Part shown: positions 1 through 10,655 of the stretch, piece after piece | Layout of the letters: every line of letters begins with the position of its first letter | How positions within the stretch are numbered: the stretch's first letter is position 1 | NCBI RefSeq assembly: GCF_000143415.4 | Contig: NW_003314272.1 | Location: 1,026,951 to 1,090,950, forward strand | Length of the DNA stretch: 64,000 nt | Direction of reading: 5' to 3' | From: Selaginella moellendorffii | Lineage: Eukaryota; Streptophyta; Lycopodiopsida; Selaginellales; Selaginellaceae | The notes under the pieces: generated by a model | What the model saw: the letters and a program-made list of their open reading frames with translations, nothing else | Told to the model about the DNA's origin: nothing | Database searches by the model: none | Translations under genes and position numbers: made by a program

Positions 1-974
1 TGTGGATGATAAACACCCATGAAAGTGTGGCATATACCCAACCAAGACATCAAAATATAAAATACCTCAACCATAAATGTGAGACTATTATTTGAAAGAA
101 TTCGCTCTAGACAAGAATGTTGGAACACCATTCGATTAAGAAGGAAGTATCCAATAGCAGTTGCAAATACGCTAGCAAGAACACTAACTTCCACTTAGCA
201 AGTCAAATAATCAAAAGTAATAATAATATACTCATTGCCATTGGTTGACATTGGAAAAGGTCCCATAAGATCAAACGCCACCAATTCAAACGGACAGAGA
301 ATTGCAATTGACTCCAACCATTCTTCCACAACACAAGGGGAAGTATTACAAGCTTGGCACCAAACACAACTACGCACATATTGGATAATATCACGTCACA
401 TCTTTAGCCAATAGAAAGACCTGCACAACTTCTCGGTCACTGAACAATGTCTTATATGCTCACCGAGCAGTATGACCAACCAAGTTCTTGTGCATCAATA
501 ATGAGGTGACTGTAGTATGATCACCTTACAGTAATATCCAAGAACCATGTAGATATGCATAAAGTTTCTTGAAACCCTAGACTACTACTAAACACTTTTT
601 CTTTATCGTAAGAGTAGTTCACCTCTGCTGGTTCTGATGTATGGCTACTATATGCAATGGGATAGTGCTGATTAGGCACACTTAGGCTATCTTGCATCAA
701 CACACCTTCATAAGAAGCATTCACATGCAAAATAAAAAGTCAAATGTATTTAAGATATGCTAAAATTGGAGGAGTAGTCAATAGGTCTTTGAGATCCATG
801 AATGCTTGCTCATTGTCTGCAAACTATATGAAAGATGAGTTGACAATTTTAGCAACGCTCACAATGGTGAAGTGTGACCAGAAAGATAATCCACAAAACA
901 ATCAAAATATTGCACCTTACCCAGGAAGTGATACATATCATTCACACACTTTGGAGTAAGGAACTTTAGAACAG

Positions 975-1493
975 TCACAAGTTTGTCAAGATCAACTTGC
1001 AAACCTGGGTAATATGGTACTCAAGATAAGTCATGTCCTTGGACCCAAATATGCACTTTGACCGCTTCAGCTTTAAACCAACTTCTTGTAGCCGATCTAA
1101 CATTTTACAAATATCACAAATGTGTTCCTCCCACGTCCCCTCCGAGTGTATCAAGACATTATCTATGACGTTAGGAGTCACCTTTGGCATATCACAAAGA
1201 GCTTCGTCCATCATTTACTGGAAAGTTGTTGGAGCATTGTTAAAATCAAACAGCATCACCAAGAACTTGTATAAACCAAATGGTGTACAAAAAACAGTTT
1301 TAGGAATATTTTCTTCTGCCATCGATACTTGCCAATACCCAGAAGCAAAATCTAACTCGGTGAACCAACAACTTCCCCCTAGATGATCCAAAAAATTAGC
1401 AATGTGAGAAAGAGGGTACATATCTTGGATCGTCACTTCATTTAACGGACAATAGTCGATGCAGAAACAAATACTCACATCAGGCTTCATCAT
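975..1493 (-). pseudogene. Reverse transcriptase fragment of the decayed gypsy element
   Basis: Two abutting minus-strand frames translate to the palm region of a gypsy RT. The first carries IDYCPLNEVT and FTELDFASGYWQVSMAEENI, and the second carries DNVLIHSEGTWEEHICDICKMLDRL, which corresponds to the region just after the YxDD box. The YxDD aspartates are not intact (NVIDNVLIHS). It belongs to the same relic as the flanking fragments and does not match the chromovirus at 11-15.8 kb closely, so it represents a different family. Confidence 0.8.
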
Positions 1494-2137
1494 AAAATGA
1501 GGTTCACATGCTCAAGGACTTTAGGACTTTCGAATAACATCTTTTTCCAACATCTCTTTAATGTTTGCAAGTAAAATCTTGATCTCTTTGGATGACCGAT
1601 AACGAACAGAAATCTTGATTGGACGAGCATCCTCAGTTGGAATCGGATGATATATGGTAATCTTGGCCTTAGACGATAGGTCAAATTCAAAAAGATCAGC
1701 ATACTCCTTTATGAGCTGGTCAACCACTGCAACATAAAGATTGTCAAAGGGATCGGAAAAGGAGAACAAGATGGAAATATAGGAGGAAGTAATGGCGAGA
1801 CAAAAGTAATGGAAGTAAAGGTAAAAATAAAGGGATGAAGAAGTATTAAAGTAAAAGGAATGGATGAAATATAAGGAAGTATAAAACAAAAGGAAGAAGC
1901 CTCAAAATCACATTTAGCATGATTACGCTATAACCAATCCATACAAGGATGAGGTCAAAAGCTTGACTCGGCACCACTTGCAATGACTACAACTCAAGTT
2001 CGAGATCACCCATAAGCACAATTAAATCTGCCTCATCCCATGCATATGTATTTGTATAGTTTTTGCCATAAAAAAATGAAAATTGGCTTTGCCACACAAT
2101 GCAAATATAGATAGCAACATGTGGTAATAGGCCAAAC

Positions 2138-2142
2138 AATAG
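2138..2142. repeat. Target-site duplication AATAG, left copy (chromovirus)
   Basis: AATAG directly precedes TGTAAG, the first bases of the chromovirus LTR. The same five bases follow the last bases CTTACA of the right LTR at 17064-17068. Five-bp duplications are usual for Ty3/gypsy insertions. The match brackets 14.9 kb and so defines the insertion as one event. Confidence 0.85.
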
Positions 2143-2524
2143 TGTAAGCCACAAATTTTTCCTTTCCAATTTGCCAGCTTACCTCGTCTATCCGACCAAC
2201 TCCGCCTTGGCTTGTGCTAAGTTCCCTCGCCAAGGTTCTCGCCTATGGTACCAGCTCCTACTTGGTCCTACTTGGTTTCAGCTACTCACTGCACGAGCAA
2301 CGGAGTGTTAGCCATCCATCTACGGATTCCCAAATCTCTCCCAATCCCCCTCCTCGGGTTCGACTAGACTTAAGGTTCGGCTACACTCCCCGCAGGCACA
2401 AGCAGCCAAGCACACCAAGCCTCCAGATTCCTAACACCCCAAGGTACCACAAGACTTGATCATGGGACCCTCTAAATCCCAAGCCTTGGGTGCAGCACTT
2501 GCTCCGGGACGTCGGGGCAAAACT
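2143..2524 (-). repeat. Chromovirus left (3') LTR, first part
   Basis: This segment starts TGTAAGCCAC and matches 15889-16280 almost base for base, with a few substitutions and a missing 11-bp duplicate. It stops at AAAAC, where the nested element begins, and the LTR resumes at 9874. Together with 9874-10655 it gives about 1164 bp, close to the 1175 bp of the right LTR. Confidence 0.88.
2520..2524. repeat. Target-site duplication AAAAC, left copy (nested element)
   Basis: AAAAC sits in the LTR context GGGGC-AAAAC just before TGTGAG. The other copy is at 9869-9873, just after CTTACA and before ACCGTGG. The uninterrupted right LTR reads GGGGCGAAACACCGTGG at 16271, the expected empty site with one substitution. 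Confidence 0.85.
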
Positions 2525-4011
2525 GTGAGACACAAAATCCCTAGGCCCCAAAGTGGAGCCGGAAGGGCGCCACATGGTAGTGGCCGAAGCGAGAGCCAAA
2601 CGAGCGTAACACGTTTGGACCAAAAGCTCCGACTTGGAAAGTCAAGAGTGGGAGTGGAACTCCCAACGAAGTGCTCGAGGAACGAGCACGAAGCGAGCAA
2701 AAGGCAAGGCTCCAAAAAGGGACCCAAAAGGACCAACACATGACACGTGGGAGTGTCCGAGATGGACTCGAGATGGAGTCCGAGATGGAGTCCGAGATGG
2801 ACCCGAGATGGAGTCCGAGATGGAGTCCGAGATGGAGTTCGAGGCGGACCCGAGATGGACCCGAGTTGGAGTCCGAGATGGAGTCCGAGATGGAGTCCGA
2901 GGTGGACCCGAGATGGACCCGAAATGGAGTCCGAGATGGAGTCCGAGATGGACCCGAGATGGAGTCCGAGATGGAGTCCGAAATGGAGTCTGAGGTGGAC
3001 CCAAGATGGACCCGAAATGGAGTCCGAGATGGAGTCCGAGATGGACCCGAGATGGAGTCCGAGATGGAGTCCGAGATGGACCCGAAATGGACCCGAGATG
3101 GAGTCCGAGATGGAGTCCGAGATGGAGTCCGAAGTCGAGACCGAGACCGGAACCGAGACCGGGACCGAGACCGGGACCGAGACCGAGACCGAGACCGAGA
3201 CCAAGGCCGAGGCCTAGACCGAGCCCGAGCCCGAGTCCGAGTCCGAATCCGAGTCCGAGTCCGAGTCCGAGTCCGAGTCCGAGTCCGAGTCCGAGTCCGG
3301 AGCCTGAGAGGGTGAAAGCCCAAAGCGTTCGTCTCCCAGACCCTGGGGGGTTTGGTGAGCTCCAAAAGTATAGTAGGGGGAGGACTGCAGTGGAGCCAGT
3401 TTGGCCAGGAAAGGCCAGTTTGGCCCAGGAAGGCCGGACCCAGTGTTGGGTGATGAGCTGCCCACTGGGAAGTCCAAGACTAGAGTGAACACGGACCGAC
3501 AAGCGGGGTAGCTTGGTGAAGTGTTCAAGAGCCGGCTCTAGTTCCCCCGGGAGATCGACTGGCCGATGCTCCCAGTCCAAGTGTGGGTGGCACTACCTAC
3601 TTGGATACCAGGCGTGGCTCAACGGAACCTCGCTCTAAGCCCATGGCTAGAGCACCTAAAGGCGATAGGTGGGGAGAGTACCCAGGTGGCTCGCGTAAGG
3701 CCACGGTGTTCCGAAATGTTGTCCCAAAGGCCCAGACTGTGGAAAGGAAGAGGAGCAGTCCTCCGGGGTAGTGACCAAGGACACAGTCATGTGGTGAGGA
3801 AGTCCCAGAGGACCGTGGGACTTAGTGGTCGGGCCTGTGGGTCTCAATCCAGTGGCAGTGTTGGCAAACACGACCAGGGGCAGAAAGGGACTTAGTGGGG
3901 ACTGACAGAGGGATATTGGGGAAGGCTATCCCCTTGTCGGTGGGCATCCTAAGGATGCTAAGGAGTGGATCTGAGATGACCACTCACGGATGGTTTGCCT
4001 AGTCTTGGAGA

Positions 4012-4125
4012 NNNNNNNNNNNNNNNNNNNNNNNNNNNNNNNNNNNNNNNNNNNNNNNNNNNNNNNNNNNNNNNNNNNNNNNNNNNNNNNNNNNNNNNNN
4101 NNNNNNNNNNNNNNNNNNNNNNNNN
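4012..4125. other. Assembly gap (114 N)
   Basis: An unsequenced run of N falls at the centre of the inverted repeat. The true spacer length and sequence are unknown. Because the gap sits exactly where two inverted copies meet, a wrong join here is possible. Confidence 1.
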
Positions 4126-4952
4126 TCGGACACATGGAGCACTTGGACCAAGTGCAAATGTTGAGTGGCATGGATGCCATTCTCGGGGCTAGCAAGTCCC
4201 AAGTCCTGGATTGGACTTATGGAGGTTGTGAATTTGTGGCTCCCCAAGACTAGGCAAACCATCCGTGAGTGGTCATCTCAGATCCACTCCTTAGCATCCT
4301 TAGGATGCCCACCGACAAGGGGATAGCCTTCCCCAATATCCCTCTGTCAGTCCCCACTAAGTCCCTTTCTGCCCCTGGTCGTGTTTGCCAACATTGCCAC
4401 TGGATCAAGACCCACAGGCCCGACCACTAAGTCCCACGGTCCTCTGGGACTTCCTCACCACATGACTGTGTCCTTGGTCACTACCCCGGAGGACTGCTCC
4501 TCTTCCTTTCCACAGTCTGGGCCTTTGGGACAACATTTCGGAACACCGTGGCCTTACGCGAGCCACCTGGGTACTCTCCCCACCTATCGCCTTTAGGTGC
4601 TCTAGCCATGGGCTTAGAGCGAGGTTCCGTTGAGCCACGCCTGGTATCCAAGTAGGTAGTGCCACCCACACTTGGACTGGGAGCATCGGCCAGTCGATCT
4701 CCTGGGGGAACTAGAGCCGGCTCTTGAACACTTCACCAAGCTACCCCGCTTGTCGGTCCGTGTTCACTCTAGTCTTGGACTTCCCAGTGGGCAGCTCATC
4801 ACCCAACACTGGGTCCGGCCTTCCTGGGCCAAACTGGCCTTTCCTGGCCAAACTGGCTCCACTGCAGTCCTCCCCCTACTATACTTTTGGAGCTCACCAA
4901 ACCCCCCAGGGTCTGGGAGACGAACGCTTTGGGCTTTCACCCTCTCAGGCTC

Positions 4953-5202
4953 CGGACTCGGACTCGGACTCGGACTCGGACTCGGACTCGGACTCGGACT
5001 CGGACTCGGACTCGGACTCGGACTCGGACTCGGACTCGGACTCGGACTCGGACTCGGACTCGGACTCGGACTCGGACTCGGACTCGGACTCGGACTCGGA
5101 CTCGGACTCGGACTCGGACTCGGACTCGGACTCGGACTCGGACTCGGACTCGGACTCGGACTCGGACTCGGACTCGGACTCGGACTCGGACTCGGACTCG
5201 GA
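4953..5202. repeat. GGACTC hexamer array
   Basis: About 41 near-perfect tandem copies of GGACTC are followed by degenerate GGTCTC/GGCTCG copies and by a 12-bp ATCTCGGACTCC-type array down to about 5660. All reading frames stay open because the unit is six bases with no stop, which produces artificial Leu-Gly, Asp-Ser and Arg-Thr frames. Similar but degenerate arrays occur in the chromovirus LTRs at 10300-10590 and 16710-16990, so the array is an LTR feature. Confidence 0.92.
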
Positions 5203-5891
5203 TTCGGGCTCGGGCTCGGTCTAGGCCTCGGCCTTGGTCTCGGTCTCGGTCTCGGTCTCGGTCCCGGTCTCGGTCCCAGTCTCGGTTCCGGTCTCGGTCT
5301 CGACTTCGGACTCCATCTCGGACTCCATCTCGGACTCCATCTCGGGTCCATTTCGGGTCCATCTCGGACTCCATCTCGGACTCCATCTCGGGTCCATCTC
5401 GGACTCCATCTCGGACTCCATTTCGGGTCCATCTTGGGTCCACCTCAGACTCCATCTCGGACTCCATCTCGGACTCCATCTCGGACTCCATTTCGGGTCT
5501 ATCTCGGGTCCACCTCGGACTCCATCTCGGACTCCATCTCGGACTCCAACTCGGGTCCATCTCGGGTCCGCCTCGGACTCCATCTCGGACTCCATCTCGG
5601 ACTCCATCTCGGGTCCATCTCGGACTCCATCTCGGACTCCATCTCGAGTCCATCTCGGACACTCCCACGTGTCATGTGTTGGTCCTTTTGGGTCCCTTTT
5701 TGGAGCTTTGCCTTTTGCTCGCTTCGTGCTCGTTCCTCGAGCACTTCGTTGGGAGTTCCACTCCCGCTCTTGACTTTCCAAGTCGGAGCTTTTGGTCCAA
5801 ACGTGTTACGCTCGTTTGGCTCTCGCTTCGGCCACTACCATGTGGCGCCCTTCCGGCTCCACTTTGGGGCCTAGGGATTTTGTGTCTCACA

Positions 5892-8800
5892 ACTCCACCA
5901 CCCATAGACGAAGTTCGATGTCCTCATCGAACGGTAAACCCTTTCATAAAGTAACACCCACACGTGTTACCATTTCCATCCTTGGCACCTAGCCAATCTT
6001 TGTCTATGGTTTGACATCAAAGGCTCACCATGCCTTGTCCATCCTTTAAGGAGCGTAGTCTCTCTAACTTAGAGACTGATTGGACCACATGTAATGGTTC
6101 TCCCCTTTTATTGGTTTAGTTCTCGCTAAACCTCTTAGAGACCCTTCTCTAAGTCAATCCCACTACTCCTTCTCGAGTAGTCTCAATTTCCATCTATTGA
6201 ATGTTTGCACCTTGGAACTTTTACTCTTTTGACTTTTTGGGAGTCAATTTCCTAGGTGTCTCCAACACCTTGCATTGCACAGATTGTGCAACTCCACTTC
6301 CCTATCCTAGGAAGTTCATTACTTGAGGGCACCATCATCCTCTCTTCTATTTCGTGCCACTTTGGGCACTAAGTTCCATTTATCATACTTTGTGCTAGGG
6401 CTGTCCATGGCCCTATCATTTGGCTACCTTACCGCTCCCTCACTTGGAGCCTTTACTTCGCCAAATTGGAGCACTTAGGAATCCGTCCTTGAAAGTCCGC
6501 TTCCTTTCCCACAAGCTGTTAGCATCGAACATATTAGTGTTCCTTGGCTAACTTTGCCATTTGGATCCCTTCCATTAAATTCCATGGCCCAAACTTTGGC
6601 CACTAGTCCTTTGCTCCTATCCTTGATTGTTGCACCCAGCAACATCGGATTGCTACCTCCATTTTTGAGGTATTCTTTTGGTTCCATAACAAAGACTCTT
6701 CTTTGCCAAGTCCGGAGGATGTTCACCCCTAGTATGTCTCTTTAGCATATTCTGCTATGGGCTCTATCCATGGCCCAACTTCGTGACCCTCCCATGGGTC
6801 TTTTATAGAGACTACTTTCCTCGGACTCACTATGCCATCGGACGGACATAGTTTATTTCCCTTAGGTGCTCTTCCCACTTGGTCATCGCGACCAAGCCAC
6901 ACCATCTTAAACAGTTCAATTTCAACATTTTGAACCAGGAACTTCATTCCTTAGCCAACCAAGGACCTTGTCCTTATCTGGCCATAAGATCACCTAGTGA
7001 TCTCACCTTGGCACCTTAACAGAGTTGCCAAGAGGTACTTGGTCTTCTAGACCTCCAAGTTGTTGACTATAACCCCGGGGGCATCCCCCACACTTGGCGG
7101 TGCACCCAAGCTAGCCCTTACGGCCAAGGGTTCATAGCAACTGAGATTAGGTGTCCCCATCTCACTCACCACGACCTTGGTGCCACTTGCACCAAAGCGT
7201 TCAAGTTAGATATGCCGAGCTTTCACACTAAGCAATCTAACCGTGCATCACGACTCCGAGGCATCCCTCGCTTGGCGGTGTGCCCAAACCAGTCTCCCCA
7301 CTAAGAGTCCATGACCACCGAAATATGAGTGTCCTCATATTCCAAACCATCACCACGCCCTAGTGATTTGGGACTCGAACCCAAGCACTAGAGGGTCGGG
7401 ACTCGAACCCAACCTCCGTATATGCATCTACGGACGGCATCACACTAGATGCCTGGCGTGACTCCCCACGCCGGTGCACCAACCTATTTTTAAAGCGCGC
7501 TACAGATCACAGCTTAGAAACCTAGTTCCTCCACACTGCCAAGTCCTCTCACTTGACATGTCTATGATCATGCATGGACTCCTCCATGCTCGGCCCCCTG
7601 GCCCACCCTTTTTGAAGATATCACCTTCAACTAGGGTCTTTGTTCCCCCGACGTGCCAATCTCACTTGGCAAGTCCTCCGACCATTGTAACATGGTTCCT
7701 GCATAAGCGTGAAAGTCCTTGACCATCGACTTTCGTTCAAAGCCCTCTCTTTGAACACTCGGGAACTACTTCCCTAACCTTGATAACCTTGCCTCATGGC
7801 AAGCTTCAAGACCACGCTTCTGCTGCGCCACTCTGATTTCGCGCGTTCCATGAACCATTTACACTTGGCCTTTCTAGGTACTACGCTACCTAGAATCGTC
7901 TTTTGGGAACTTTGAAGGAACTCTGTCCCTCAGCTTGCTAAGGCATCCCCTTTCGCAAGCTTTATAGTTGCCATATAGTCTAACATGGACAATTCCATAT
8001 TTTAGACTCTCCATGGCATCACGGTTGCTAGCAACAACATCCTCGAGCACCCTCTTGATTCTCCACTCCCAACTTTCATAACCACTGTTGGATATGCCCT
8101 TTGATTTCTATGGTTCAGTTCCATCCCAACACTACTTGCCTTTGGCTTCACACCTTTCCTTCGGTCATTCTCCTCCAGACCAGGAGGATAGCTTTGCACT
8201 TTCTATCATGCCTTAGCAAGTATTCTTAGGGATGAACCTACCCAATAGCCCAGGGAGTGGTTCCTCAATCCGGGTATGCTCAGCTTATAATCCCACACAC
8301 TGGGGTTACATTGTTGCTTATGGGCCTTTACATGCCCATCACTAGCCTTGCCAAAATTCCATTTTTGGCTTTGTCCAACTTGGGTAGACAGTCCTCTCCT
8401 GTCTCCGCAAACTTGGACATTTGGATAGCACCTTCTATCCATCATTCGCTAGGGACTTAGTCCCTTGGGCTTTATCCATTGCCCTCGCGATATCAAACAC
8501 CACCTTCTGGTGTTCTAGAGTGTTCGGGTGTCTCAATGATGGCTTTCTTGACAATGAGTATTTCCTTTTATGACATTGACTTACTATATCGCAATATAAG
8601 AAACTTATCCCCCATAAGGGTATATCCGACTTCCCTATACTAGAAGTCTTGGGTAGTTACCTTCTACCTGTTTAATCAGTTATTTTGCACCTCTTGCTTA
8701 GTTGCCTCATAGTTGTCAAGTCCTACAACTCATTGCTTGGTGCTTTCACACCTCCATCACTATCTGGGTCACCACACTCCAACTGCATGCTCTGCAGCTT

Positions 8801-9793
8801 AAGCTATGCCATTCCCATTTCCATTGGGATTCCTTTGGCAAGGGGTTCTCATGAACCCACCAACATAGCCTCAAGGTATCACACCTTGGCACATTTGGTG
8901 TCTCCACACCATCGGCTCCACGAGCCTACCTCTATGACATTTCCCTTCGTGTCTAAGTCTTTGCCAAGACCAACACCGCTCTTTCTCATGCCAACCATCT
9001 GTTAGCACTGCCCCATAGAGGTCACACACAACTTTATGTCAAAGTTGTTTTCTTATGGGAACACCTTTCCCATAACTTTAGCATGGCACATTTTGCCATC
9101 GATGAGATACTCTCTGTTCTCATCCTTGGATCCTATGATCCCCCCCCATCCTTTGTGGGGTACAACACACCTCAGTCCAAATGCTTCATTCAGTCCTTTT
9201 TAGGACTCTACTTGAGTCGTCTAACAGTTTTGGACTTGGTTAATCCACCGACCCGTAAGGTCCTACTTGTGAGGCACTAGCTCACTGGAATACACATCTT
9301 GCATTCCGGTCCTACTCAAAAGGACTATTTTCACAAGTGTTACTCCGACACTTGATTTTGTTCTCTGGGGGCAACCTTTGCCCCTTAGGACTACTTGTCC
9401 ATGTGATGAGAATACCAACTCATCCACTTAATACACCCCCAACTCCTTGGGTTGTTCCAGCATTTATTAGAGGTAGCCCCGGCTACCATTTCAAGGACTT
9501 GAGTCCTCTTCCGTATTTGACCTTCCACGGTCATTACCTTTGGTCTCACATTCATGAGCACCAACCTCAACTATATGAGGAAAACCTTGCACTGTTCCCA
9601 AGATCCCAAAGTCGTTCCATTATTGGCCCTTTTCTATCCACCACCTCGTCTACAAGTTCACACATGAACTGTAATGGAGAGCCATGTCTTCCCGACTTGC
9701 TACTCCTCAAGGATAGGTCCACTCCTCGGACCTTCCGATGCCAACACTAGTGGTGATATACTTGAGCACCAATAAAAGTCGGACTAAGGAATA
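5892..9793 (-). other. Non-coding interior of the nested element
   Basis: This 3.9 kb stretch has only short random frames. It opens with ACTCCACCACCCATAGA.GAAG, also found at 10656 just inside the chromovirus left LTR; on the minus strand this is a purine-rich tract next to the LTR, the expected place of the plus-strand primer. Blocks around 7076, 7259 and 10733 share a CATCCC.CACTTGGCGGTG-type motif, so the two interiors descend from a common ancestor. Large non-coding interiors of this kind are described as LARD elements. Confidence 0.65.
7371..7409 (-). promoter_or_regulatory. Two tRNA T-arm / Pol III B-box-like motifs
   Basis: On the minus strand GGTTCGAGTCC occurs at 7371-7381 and again at 7399-7409, each an exact match to the RNA polymerase III B-box consensus GGTTCGANTCC. 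One is framed by short complementary stems like a tRNA T arm. The chromovirus interior has the same pair (10886-10896 exact, 10851-10861 with one change). No full tRNA fold was found, so function is unproven. Confidence 0.45.
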
Positions 9794-9805
9794 GCTCCGA
9801 TACCA
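9794..9805 (-). other. Primer-binding site of the nested element (tRNA-Met type)
   Basis: The minus strand reads TGGTATCGGAGC, close to the TGGTATCAGAGC complement of plant initiator tRNA-Met used by many plant LTR retrotransposons. It marks the junction between the element interior and its right LTR. Confidence 0.75.
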
Positions 9806-9810
9806 GAGGG

Positions 9811-9850
9811 TTTAGGGTTAGGGTTTAGGGTTTAGGGTTTAGGGTTTAGG
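9811..9850. repeat. Interstitial telomere repeat, six TTTAGGG units
   Basis: Five full TTTAGGG units, one of them a base short, and a sixth partial unit form an uninterrupted tract. It starts about 5 bp after the primer-binding site, where the LTR of the nested element should begin. Beyond it come 12 unmatched bases and the terminal CTTACA (9863-9868). The plant-type telomere unit is unmistakable. Confidence 0.95.
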
Positions 9851-9868
9851 AAAATTTAGTCGCTTACA

Positions 9869-9873
9869 AAAAC
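9869..9873. repeat. Target-site duplication AAAAC, right copy (nested element)
   Basis: AAAAC follows the terminal CTTACA of the nested element and is itself followed by ACCGTGGCC, where the interrupted chromovirus LTR resumes. It pairs with 2520-2524. Confidence 0.85.
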
Positions 9874-10655
9874 ACCGTGGCCTAACGGCCCGGTATGGGT
9901 ACCTCTACCCCCCCTCTTCCATCCCGAAGGGAAGGCCCAAGCCCCTAGGAAGGGCGAGGACCAATGAGCCACAAGGTACTCAAGTGGGGCACCACTCCAC
10001 CTGAGTCGGGAGCACCGCAGTCGGTTTCCCTTTCGGGAGTGGGAGCTGCTCTTGAGCACTTCCCTGGGTGGCCCCTCCGGCATCACACAAGCCCATGCTC
10101 ACTCCCACCCAAGGCCCCTCGGCCCCAGTCTCAACCTCAAGTCAGTTTGGAAGCACCACTGGAGAGTTCCTTCAAGACTGGTTCCTGGACCTCTCTATCC
10201 CTACTATACTTTTGGAACCCCCTGCAGCCCCCCCCCCCCTGGGAGACGCACGCTTTGGGCTTTCACCCCTTGACCCGTATTAGTATTTGGACTTAGTCTC
10301 TGGCTCGATCTCGGACCCGATTTCGGATCCGACTTCGGATTCGGTCTCGGACTCGATCTCGGACTTCATCTCGGACTCGATCTCGGACTCGACCTCGGAC
10401 TCGACCTCGGACTCGGTCTCGGACCCGATTTCGGATCTCGGACTCCGTCTCGAACTCGGTCTTGAACTCGGACTCGAACTCGGTCCCCGAGTCGGTCTCT
10501 ATGGATTCGATTCCGGACTCTATCTCGAACTCGGTCCTAGAGTCGGTCTTGGACTCAATCCTCGACTTGGTCCCATCCGATGAACTCTTTGTCATTTCGG
10601 TCAAGCTTTTGGGGATCCTTTAGCCTACGACATCTCGGGGAGTCGGTTCCTTACA
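9874..10655 (-). repeat. Chromovirus left (3') LTR, second part
   Basis: This part is nearly identical to 16281-17063, including the TACTATACTTTTGGA block, a poly-C tract of different length, and the degenerate hexamer array. It ends GGTTCCTTACA exactly as the right LTR does. Confidence 0.9.

Larger units (their letters stand above)
1..2142 (-). mobile_element. Decayed Ty3/gypsy retrotransposon, pol half (level 1 of nest)
   Basis: Minus-strand fragments of a gypsy polyprotein lie in the expected order. A pre-RT segment is at about 1521-1702, reverse transcriptase at 975-1493 (with a recognisable FTELDFASGYWQV stretch and a degraded PFGL-like box), and an integrase core piece at 195-377 (AFDLMGPFP, then YIIITFDYLT). 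Frames shift and stops intervene, so it is dead. The matching gag half appears at about 17833-18078, on the far side of the chromovirus insertion, which shows that a single old element was split. The stretch from 1900 to 2142 has no identifiable coding. Confidence 0.8.
2525..5891. repeat. Giant inverted repeat (palindrome) with assembly gap at its centre
   Basis: The left arm (2525 to about 4010) is the reverse complement of the right arm (about 4240-5891). It begins TGTGAGACAC and ends GTGTCTCACA. The arms include mirrored unique sequence as well as hexamer-rich tracts, and they differ mainly in the length of the hexamer array (about 75 bp on the left, about 250 bp on the right). The right arm is in LTR orientation: it shares the TACTATACTTTTGGA and GGGAGACG.ACGCTTTGGGC blocks with the chromovirus LTR. 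The left arm is therefore an inverted copy. The spacer is 114 Ns plus about 115 sequenced bases. Confidence 0.85.
2525..9868 (-). mobile_element. Non-autonomous LTR retrotransposon (LARD-like) nested in the chromovirus LTR (level 3)
   Basis: The boundaries are set by the AAAAC duplication and by the termini TGTGAG and CTTACA. The left end (2525-5891) is a long palindrome related to the second half of the chromovirus LTR. The interior (5892-9793) has no credible reading frame, and a tRNA-Met-type primer site lies at 9794-9805. The first 45 bases of the interior resemble the chromovirus interior at 10656, as do several later blocks, so it is a relative that probably borrows the enzymes of autonomous copies. 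The right terminal segment is only about 60 bp and is largely telomere repeat. Confidence 0.75.

Noticed and set aside
2431-3580. Long overlapping frames rich in Leu-Gly, Ser-Asp, Arg-Thr and Met-Glu-Ser repeats
   Set aside because: They are produced by stop-free hexamer and 12-mer LTR repeats, appear on both strands and in all frames, and mirror across the palindrome.
4672-5954. Frames of 355-400 codons over the hexamer array
   Set aside because: Same repeat artefact; no start context, domain or conservation beyond the repeat.
7371-7409. A complete tRNA gene
   Set aside because: Only T-arm-like motifs are visible; no acceptor stem, anticodon arm or credible A box could be paired.
5892-10655. 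Tandem pair of elements sharing a middle LTR through unequal recombination
   Set aside because: The AAAAC duplication and the precise split of the left LTR show simple nesting instead.
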